Part shown: piece after piece, positions 12,779 through 18,515 of the stretch
Position numbering within the stretch: position 1 is the first letter of the stretch
Layout: every line of letters begins with the position of its first letter
NCBI GenBank assembly: GCA_937988735.1
Contig: CALKHQ010000131.1
Span: 1-18,515 of the forward strand
DNA from: an uncultured Alphaproteobacteria bacterium
Lineage (GTDB): Bacteria > Pseudomonadota > Alphaproteobacteria > CALKHQ01
Direction of reading: 5' to 3'
Length of the DNA stretch: 18,515 nucleotides
The notes under the pieces: generated by a model
Database searches by the model: none
Told to the model about the DNA's origin: nothing
The model's input: the letters and a program-made list of their open reading frames with translations, nothing else
Program-made: the position numbers and the translations under genes

Positions 12779-14959
12779 ATGGCGGCGTCAGCGAAACGAT
12801 CGGCGGAGGAGGCGTCGGAGGCGTCGGCTCCGGCGGTTCCGGCGATAGCGCCCGACGATCCCCAGCGCTTCATCAACCGCGAGACGTCCTGGCTCGCCTT
12901 CAACGGCCGCGTGCTGGAGGAGGCCGAAAACCTGGCGCACCCGCTGTTCGAGCGGCTCCGCTTCCTCAGCATCTCCGCCAACAACCTCGACGAGTTCTAC
13001 ATGGTCCGCGTCGCGGGCCTGAAGAGCCAGGTGGCGGCGGGGATGCGCATCGTCAGTGACGACGGCATGACGCCGGAACAGCAGCTCGCGGCCATCCACG
13101 AGATGGCGGGCCGGCTGATGGACGACCAGCAGTCGATCTGGACCCGGCTGCGGGCGCAGCTCGCCGAGGCGGGGATCATGATCGTCGACGGCGACTCGCT
13201 GAACGACGAGGACATGCGCTGGCTTGAGGCGCATTTCATGGAGTCGGTCTTTCCGATCCTGACTCCGCTCGCCATCGACCCCGCGCATCCATTCCCGTTC
13301 ATGGCCAACACCAGCTCGGCGCTGGTCCTGCTGCTGCGCCGCGGCGACCATGCCGAGAACATCCATGCGCTGGTGCCGCTGCCTCAGGTGATCGACCGGT
13401 TCATCCGTCTGCCGGGTCCGGACGTGCGGTACATCCAGTCGGAAACGCTGGTCGGCCTGTTCCTGGACCGGCTGTTCCCCGGCTTCACCGTCATCTCGTC
13501 CGGCATGTTCCGGGTGCTCCGCGACAGCGAGATCGAGATCGACGAGGAGGCCGAGGACCTCGTCCGCCACTTCGAGACCGTGCTCAAGCGCCGCCGCCGC
13601 GGCAACGTGATCCGGCTCGCCTTCACCGCCGACACGCCGGAGGAGCTGCAGAACGAGGTCATCGCCAACATGCGCGTCGACCCGAGCGACGTGTTCCGCC
13701 TGCGGGGCATGACCGGGCTCGCCGACGTGTCGCAGCTCATCACCGCCGACCGGCCCGACCTCCTGTTCCAGCCCTACCGGCCGCGCTTCCCCGAGCGCAT
13801 CCGGGAGTTCGGCGGCGACTGCTTCGCGGCCATCCGCCACAAGGACATGATCGTCCACCACCCCTATGAGAGCTTCGACGTGGTGGTCGACTTCCTGCGC
13901 CAGGCGGCCCACGACCCGGCGGTGGTGGCGATCAAGCAGACCCTCTACCGCACGAGCAAGGACTCGCCGATCGTCCGCGAGCTGGTGGCCGCCGCCGAGG
14001 CCGGCAAATCGGTCACCGCCATGGTCGAGCTGAAGGCGCGGTTTGACGAGGAGGCGAACATCCGCTGGGCGCGCGACCTCGAGCGGGCAGGGGCGGCGGT
14101 GGTCTACGGCTTCGTCGACCTCAAGACCCACGCCAAGGTCTCGATGGTGGTCCGGCGCGAGGCGGACGGCCTCAGGACCTACTGCCATTTCGGCACCGGC
14201 AACTACCACCCGATCACGGCCAAGATCTACACCGACCTCTCCTTCTTCACCTGCGACCCTGCGCTGTGCCGGGATGCGGCGCGTGCCTTCAACTTCATGA
14301 CCGGCTATGCGGAGCCGGACCGGCTGGAGAAGCTCTCGCTGGCGCCGGTGACGCTGCGCCAGACGCTGCTCGAGCTGATCGAGTCGGAGATGGAGCATGC
14401 CAAGGCGGGTCGCCCGGCGCAGATCTGGGCGAAGCTCAACGCACTGGTGGACCGGGACATCATCGACGCTCTCTACCGGGCCTCGCAGGCAGGGGTGGAG
14501 ATCGACCTCGTCGTGCGCGGCATCTGCTGCCTGCGGCCGGGTGTGCCGGGGCTGTCGGACCGGATCCGGGTCAAGAGCATCGTCGGCCGGTTCCTCGAGC
14601 ACTCGCGCATCTGCTGCTTCGGCAACGGCCACGGCCTGCCGTCGCGCGGCGCCAAGGTGTTCATCTCGTCGGCCGACTGGATGCCGCGCAATCTCGACCG
14701 AAGGGTCGAGACGCTGGTGCCGATCGAGAACCCGACGGTGCACCAGCAGGTGCTGGACCAGATCATGGTTGCCAACCTTCGCGACGACACCCAGAGCTGG
14801 CTGCTCCAGCCCGACGGCAGCTTCATTCGCGCCCAGCCGGTTGGACCCGGCTTCTCGGCGCACCAGTATTTCATGGTGAACCCGTCGTTGTCCGGCCGCG
14901 GCTCGGCGCTGGAGGACAGCGCACCGCCGACTCCGGGTCCGCGACCGCTCGCCGCCTGA
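12779..14959 (+). CDS. ppk: Polyphosphate kinase 1
   Basis: Reversibly polymerises the gamma-phosphate of ATP into polyphosphate; membrane-associated in some bacteria. 726 residues; family about 690-730. The start is supported by AGGA 6 bp upstream. An Ala/Glu-rich lead (about residues 1-28) precedes FINRETSWLAFNGRVLEEA and the LSISANNLDEFYMVRVAGL block of the N domain. The phosphorylated histidine is His451 (DLKTHAKV), with THAK, the YCHFGTGNYHP motif and the metal-site Arg-rich region after it; His608 (FLEHSRICCFGNG) is the second conserved active-site His. AIKQTLYRTSKDSPIV and ELKARFDEEANI complete the C domains. The last about 25 residues are a Pro/Ser tail with no family match. The 123-bp gap before it holds no clear promoter. 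Confidence 0.97.
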   Translation: MAASAKRSAEEASEASAPAVPAIAPDDPQRFINRETSWLAFNGRVLEEAENLAHPLFERLRFLSISANNLDEFYMVRVAGLKSQVAAGMRIVSDDGMTPEQQLAAIHEMAGRLMDDQQSIWTRLRAQLAEAGIMIVDGDSLNDEDMRWLEAHFMESVFPILTPLAIDPAHPFPFMANTSSALVLLLRRGDHAENIHALVPLPQVIDRFIRLPGPDVRYIQSETLVGLFLDRLFPGFTVISSGMFRVLRDSEIEIDEEAEDLVRHFETVLKRRRRGNVIRLAFTADTPEELQNEVIANMRVDPSDVFRLRGMTGLADVSQLITADRPDLLFQPYRPRFPERIREFGGDCFAAIRHKDMIVHHPYESFDVVVDFLRQAAHDPAVVAIKQTLYRTSKDSPIVRELVAAAEAGKSVTAMVELKARFDEEANIRWARDLERAGAAVVYGFVDLKTHAKVSMVVRREADGLRTYCHFGTGNYHPITAKIYTDLSFFTCDPALCRDAARAFNFMTGYAEPDRLEKLSLAPVTLRQTLLELIESEMEHAKAGRPAQIWAKLNALVDRDIIDALYRASQAGVEIDLVVRGICCLRPGVPGLSDRIRVKSIVGRFLEHSRICCFGNGHGLPSRGAKVFISSADWMPRNLDRRVETLVPIENPTVHQQVLDQIMVANLRDDTQSWLLQPDGSFIRAQPVGPGFSAHQYFMVNPSLSGRGSALEDSAPPTPGPRPLAA

Positions 14960-14962
14960 CCC

Positions 14963-14969
14963 GGGAGGT
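14963..14969 (+). promoter_or_regulatory. Ribosome binding site deciding the ppx start
   Basis: GGGAGGT lies 4 bp before the ATG at 14974 and only 3 bp after the ppk stop. It fixes the ppx start although the same frame is open for hundreds of codons upstream inside ppk. Confidence 0.75.
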
Positions 14970-14973
14970 GCAC

Positions 14974-16497
14974 ATGGACGGCGATTCCGATTTGGTTCGC
15001 GCCCCGGACCGGCAGGGCGAGGGCCGTATCGCCGTCATCGACCTGGGGTCGAACTCCGTGCGCCTCGTCGTCTACGAGGGGCGCGGGCGGGCCAGCCAGT
15101 CGATCTTCAACGAGAAGGTTTCCTGCGGGCTGGGCGCCGACCTCGAGGGCAGCGGCCGGATCAGTGCCCGCGGCGTCGCCTGCGTCACCGACGTGATCGG
15201 GCGCTTCGTGCGCATCGCCCGCAGCCTGGACGTGAAGGAGATCGACGCCTTCGCCACGGCAGCGGTTCGCGAGGCCTCCAACGGCCCCGAGCTGATCGCG
15301 CGCATCCGGCGTCTCACCGGGCTCGAGGTGGCCGTGCTGACCGGCGAGGAGGAGGGGCGGCTGTCGGCCGAAGGCGTCCTCGCCTCGATCCCAGACGCCG
15401 ACGGCGCCATGGGCGATCTTGGCGGCGGCAGCCTCGAGCTGGTGGGGCTCGACAAGGGGCAGATCGGGCGCTGCGAGACGATGCCGCTCGGCACGCTCCG
15501 GCTCATCGCCGCCCATCGCGGCGACCTCGGCGCGATGCGCAAGGCGGTGAAGCGCGCGATCGCGGGCGTGGACTGGCTGGAGGAGGTGCGCGGCCGCAGC
15601 TTCGTCGCCGTCGGCGGTGCGTGGCGGGCGCTGGCCCGCGTCTACATGAACGCCACGGACGCACCCGTGCACATGGTGCAGGGGCTGACTGTCGAGACCC
15701 GCCGGCTGAAGGGGTTCCTCTCGGACGTCGTGAAGGGCTCGTACCGGGACGGGCGCCATGTGCGCGGGCTTTCCTCGCGCCGCGTCGAGGCGATGCCGCT
15801 CGCCGCCGTGCTCCTGGCCGAGGTCATGGACCGGGCGAGCCCGGCGACGGTCATGTTCTCGGCCTATGGCGTGCGCGAGGGCCGGCTGATGCGCCACCTC
15901 TCGCCGGAGGAGCGGGCGCGCGATCCGCTGCTCGCGGCCTGTGTCGAACTCTCGGCCGACACCCCGCGGTTCCGGATCGGCAGCGAGGACGTCTTCGCCT
16001 GGTCGAGCCCGCTGTTTCCGGACGAGACCCCGGAGCGGCGCCGCCTGCGCCGCGCCGCCTGCATCGTCGGCGACATCGGCTGGCGCGAGCACCCGGATTA
16101 CCGCGCCGAGCAGGCGTACCGCCGGCTGCTGCTGATGCCGGCGGTGGGGATCGACCACGCAGGGCGCGCCTGGCTGGCCTCGGCGATCTACGCCCGCTAC
16201 ACGCAGCATTTCGAGGCGCCCTGTCTGGCGCCTGCCCGCGCACTTCTCGGCGAGTCCGACTTCGTCGAGGCGACGGTCGCGGGCGGCGCACTGCGGCTCG
16301 CCTACGACATGTCCGGCGGGGATGCGGAGCTGCTGCGGCAGACGCGGCTCGAACGCAGCGGAGACGTGCTCGCGCTTCACCTGGAAGCCGACATCGCATC
16401 GCTGGTGGGGAACGCCGCCGAGCGCCGCCTGGGGCAGCTTGCCCGCCGCGCCGGACTCAAGCCCGAACTCCGGGTCGGCCGCCGCGTCGCGGCCTGA
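14974..16497 (+). CDS. ppx: Exopolyphosphatase (Ppx/GppA family)
   Basis: Releases phosphate from the ends of polyphosphate; GppA-type members also hydrolyse pppGpp, so both are possible. 507 residues (E. coli Ppx 513). The first phosphate motif IAVIDLGSNSVRLVVYEG is at about residues 19-36. ATAAVREASNG and the catalytic acidic segment TGEEEGRLS are near 123-130. The second phosphate motif DLGGGSLEL starts at Asp148, followed by MPLGTLRL and the VAVGGAWRALA adenosine-type motif. The C-terminal part (from about 310) is the HD-like helical region, with VGDIGWREHPDYRAEQAYRR. The gene is 14 bp downstream of ppk, so synthesis and breakdown of polyphosphate are controlled from one transcript. It converges on rnd with a 3-bp gap between stops. 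Confidence 0.95.
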   Translation: MDGDSDLVRAPDRQGEGRIAVIDLGSNSVRLVVYEGRGRASQSIFNEKVSCGLGADLEGSGRISARGVACVTDVIGRFVRIARSLDVKEIDAFATAAVREASNGPELIARIRRLTGLEVAVLTGEEEGRLSAEGVLASIPDADGAMGDLGGGSLELVGLDKGQIGRCETMPLGTLRLIAAHRGDLGAMRKAVKRAIAGVDWLEEVRGRSFVAVGGAWRALARVYMNATDAPVHMVQGLTVETRRLKGFLSDVVKGSYRDGRHVRGLSSRRVEAMPLAAVLLAEVMDRASPATVMFSAYGVREGRLMRHLSPEERARDPLLAACVELSADTPRFRIGSEDVFAWSSPLFPDETPERRRLRRAACIVGDIGWREHPDYRAEQAYRRLLLMPAVGIDHAGRAWLASAIYARYTQHFEAPCLAPARALLGESDFVEATVAGGALRLAYDMSGGDAELLRQTRLERSGDVLALHLEADIASLVGNAAERRLGQLARRAGLKPELRVGRRVAA

Positions 16498-16500
16498 CCG

Positions 16501-17709
16501 CTACGACGCGTCCGGGGACGTTTCGGCGTGGTCCTCCGCGGCCCGTCCGCGCGGGGTCGGCAGCGCCATCACCTGATCCTTCTCGATCGACAGCGCCAGC
16601 TCGCCGCGGATCAGCTTCAGCGCGTCCTCGCCGAACAGCTCCCGCCGCCACCCGCGCAGGGCCTCGGTGTCACCCTTCTCGCCGAAGGCCGCGATCTGCT
16701 CGAGGTCATCGACCGATGCCACCAGCCGGGCGGCCACGCCGTGGGATTCGCAGCGCATCCGCAGCAGCACCTTGAGCAGCTCGACGCTGGGGCCGATGCC
16801 CGGGGGCAGCTTCGGCCTGGCTTCCAGCTGCGGCGCCTCGCGGATCGGCCGCGCCAGCCCGCGCTCGACCGCCTCGATCAGCCCGCGGCCGATGCTGCCA
16901 TTGGCGAGGCCCTGGCTGACGCCGCGGGTGCGGGCGAGATCCTCGGTCGTGGTCGGGTGGCGGATCGCGATCTCGATCAGCGCGTCGTCGCGGATCAGCC
17001 GGTTGCGCGGGATATCGCGGTTCCGCGCCTCGATCTCGCGGAAGGCGGCGACCTCGCGCAGCACGTTCAGCATCTGTGGCTTGGCCCCGCGCGGCTTCAG
17101 CCGGCGCCACGCCTCCTGCGGATCGACCACATAGACCGAGGGGTCGGCCAGCCGCGCCATCTCCTCGGCCACCCACTCTTCGCGGCCGGAGCGCTCGATC
17201 TTCGCCTTCAGGCGCTCGTAGGCCGGGCGCAGGTGGATCACGTCGTCGGCGGCGTAGGCGAGCTGCTTCTCCGACAGCGGCCGCACCGACCAGTCGGTGA
17301 AACGGCTGCCCTTGTCGATCTGCTTGCCGGTCAGCTTCGCGACGAGGGAGTCGTAGGCGACCTGGTCGCCGAAGCCGCACACCATGGCAGCGATCTGGGT
17401 GTCGTAGAGCGGGGTCGGCAGCCGGCCGGCGAGGTGGAGGAAGATCTCCAGGTCCTGGCGCGCCGCGTGCAGCACCTTGGTCACCGCCGGGTTGGCCAGC
17501 AGCTCGAACAACGGCGCAAGGTCGATTCCGGGCGCGAGCGGGTCGATCAGCGCGGTATCGTGGGCGCCGGCGATCTGCGCGAGGCAGAGCTGGGGCCAGT
17601 AGGTGCTCTCGCGCATGAACTCGGTGTCGAGCGCGAGATATTCCTCGCGGGCAAACGCTTCGCAGGCCGCCGCGAGTTCGGCGGTGCTGGTGATCAGTCG
17701 GTAGGTCAC
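16501..17709 (-). CDS. rnd: Ribonuclease D
   Basis: 3'-5' exoribonuclease that trims tRNA precursors and other small RNAs. 402 residues (E. coli 375). The DEDDy exonuclease domain is complete: Asp28 and Glu30 in ALDTEFMRE, Asp86 in HAARQDLEIF, and Tyr152 with Asp156 in YAADDVIHL. An HRDC domain (about residues 205-285) follows, with KPQMLNVLREVAAFREIEAR, NRLIRDDALIEIA and a LARTRGVSQGL segment. The last about 25 residues are a charged tail not typical of the family. The start is GTG at 17709, set by the family's MxYRLIT-like opening; no good ribosome binding site is seen before it, which may mean low expression. It is divergent from aspS. Confidence 0.95.
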   Translation of the reverse strand: MTYRLITSTAELAAACEAFAREEYLALDTEFMRESTYWPQLCLAQIAGAHDTALIDPLAPGIDLAPLFELLANPAVTKVLHAARQDLEIFLHLAGRLPTPLYDTQIAAMVCGFGDQVAYDSLVAKLTGKQIDKGSRFTDWSVRPLSEKQLAYAADDVIHLRPAYERLKAKIERSGREEWVAEEMARLADPSVYVVDPQEAWRRLKPRGAKPQMLNVLREVAAFREIEARNRDIPRNRLIRDDALIEIAIRHPTTTEDLARTRGVSQGLANGSIGRGLIEAVERGLARPIREAPQLEARPKLPPGIGPSVELLKVLLRMRCESHGVAARLVASVDDLEQIAAFGEKGDTEALRGWRRELFGEDALKLIRGELALSIEKDQVMALPTPRGRAAEDHAETSPDAS

Positions 17710-17906
17710 CGGGCGAGCCGGTCAGTGGCGGCGACAGGGGCCGCGAACGCGCAGAGCGGAAGCATCGCGCTCGTGTAGCCCGTTGTGCGGGGCGCGGCAA
17801 GCCCACGATCGGGGCTCTCGCTTGACATTGGCCGGCGGCCGGTGAACTGTCCGGCCGCCCGAGACCGGGCCCCGGTTCCATGCCGAAACCTCCGAAGAGG
17901 CAGCCG

Positions 17907-18515
17907 ATGCACGTGTATCGCACGCACACCTGCGGACAACTGCGCCCCGAGCACGTCGGCGCCACCGTTCGGCTTTCCGGCTGGATGCACCGCAAGCACG
18001 ACCTCGGCGGCCTGCTGTTCATCGACCTGCGCGACGATTTCGGCCTGACGCAGTGCGTCATCGAGCAGGGGCACCCGCTGTTCCCCCAGATCGAGGCGAC
18101 CCGGGTCGAGAGCGTGGTCACCGTCACCGGGCGGGTGGTCGAGCGAGCGCCGGAGACGGTGAACGAGAAGCTCGCCACCGGCCGTGTCGAGGTGCGGATC
18201 GAGGACTTCACGGTCCAGTCGCACGCCGCCGTGCTGCCCCTGCAGGTTGCCGGCGACCAGGACGCGGGCGAGGAGACGCGGCTGCGCTACCGCTTCCTCG
18301 ACCTGCGCCGGGAGCGCATGCACCGCAACATCAAGCTGCGCAGCGACGTCATCGCCGACCTGCGCCAGCGGATGCATGCCCAGGGCTTCCGCGAGTTCTC
18401 GACGCCGATCCTGACGGCGAGCTCGCCGGAAGGCGCGCGCGACTATCTGGTTCCGAGCCGGCTTCACCCCGGCAAGTTCTACGCGCTGCCGCAGGCGCCG
18501 CAGCAGTTCAAGCAG
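17907..18515 (+). CDS. aspS: Aspartate--tRNA ligase, 3' end cut by the window
   Basis: The first 203 codons of a class II aminoacyl-tRNA synthetase (full length about 590) run to the last base without a stop. The ATG at 17907 follows GAAGAGG. The N-terminal OB-fold anticodon-binding domain opens MHVYRTHTCGQLRPEHVG and continues with LSGWMHRKHDLGGLLFIDLR. The start of the catalytic domain shows RYRFLDLRRERMHRNIKLRS (motif 1 region) and FSTPILTASSPEGARDYLVP, ending in the ALPQAPQQFKQ segment that binds aspartate. The sequence available does not show whether the enzyme is strictly tRNA-Asp specific or also charges tRNA-Asn. Confidence 0.97.
   Translation, partial: MHVYRTHTCGQLRPEHVGATVRLSGWMHRKHDLGGLLFIDLRDDFGLTQCVIEQGHPLFPQIEATRVESVVTVTGRVVERAPETVNEKLATGRVEVRIEDFTVQSHAAVLPLQVAGDQDAGEETRLRYRFLDLRRERMHRNIKLRSDVIADLRQRMHAQGFREFSTPILTASSPEGARDYLVPSRLHPGKFYALPQAPQQFKQ

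Noticed and set aside
12788..14863. Open frame of 691 codons on the minus strand opposite ppk
   Set aside because: It mirrors the third-base G/C bias of ppk, is rich in Arg, His, Asp and Val with no domain, and has no ribosome binding site.
14473..16380. Open frame of 635 codons on the minus strand opposite ppk and ppx
   Set aside because: Same antisense shadow effect; it crosses two well-supported genes and shows no recognisable motif.
17822..17850. aspS promoter from TTGACA at 17822-17827
   Set aside because: The -35 is perfect but no acceptable -10 lies 16-18 bp downstream (AACTGT region), so it is not called.

Overview
The window looks like chromosomal DNA of a high-GC Alphaproteobacterium, perhaps Rhodospirillales-like; that placement is inference. 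It rests on uniformly G/C-rich third codon positions, a short alphaproteobacterial-type Hda, the neighbourhood hda - ppk - ppx - rnd - aspS, a DUF2066-type gene beside purM, and a yicC-gmk pair. I see no phage, transposase, integrase, CRISPR array, tRNA or rRNA. Most genes are housekeeping.

Layout. (1) 2-700 (+): 3' part of an acidic, repeat-containing PRC-barrel protein that starts upstream of the window, followed by a strong hairpin terminator and a block of three palindromes (777-910). (2) 917-5882 (-): a TetR-led efflux operon with the same gene order as E. coli cecR(ybiH)-ybhG-ybhF-ybhS-ybhR: regulator, HlyD-like adaptor, double ATPase, and two ABC-2 permeases. The genes overlap by ATGA or are 1-6 bp apart. 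The first permease (ybhS-like) is broken: only its two ends remain, in different frames. Two overlapping palindromes sit on the regulator's promoter. (3) 6021-6371 (+): a small secreted His/Gly-rich protein divergent from that operon; its stop codon overlaps that of a convergent SDR gene (6368-7153, -). (4) 7241-8804 (+): yicC and gmk, overlapping. (5) 8805-10441 (-): purM-purN, overlapping, for de novo purine synthesis. (6) 10534-16497 (+): a disrupted DUF2066-type gene, then hda (replication initiation control), an SDR homologue that lacks the catalytic Tyr and Lys, and ppk and ppx (polyphosphate synthesis and breakdown). (7) 16501-17709 (-): rnd (RNase D). (8) 17907-18515 (+): 5' part of aspS, running off the window.

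How they work together. The efflux operon should form an envelope export system under its own repressor, but as read here it has one intact permease instead of two. purM/purN and gmk belong to purine and guanine nucleotide supply. hda, ppk and ppx form a cluster linking replication control with polyphosphate turnover. No convincing new system is visible. The items most worth a second look are the internally deleted permease, the disrupted DUF2066 gene, the operator region shared with the His-rich gene, and the SDR homologue without its catalytic pair.
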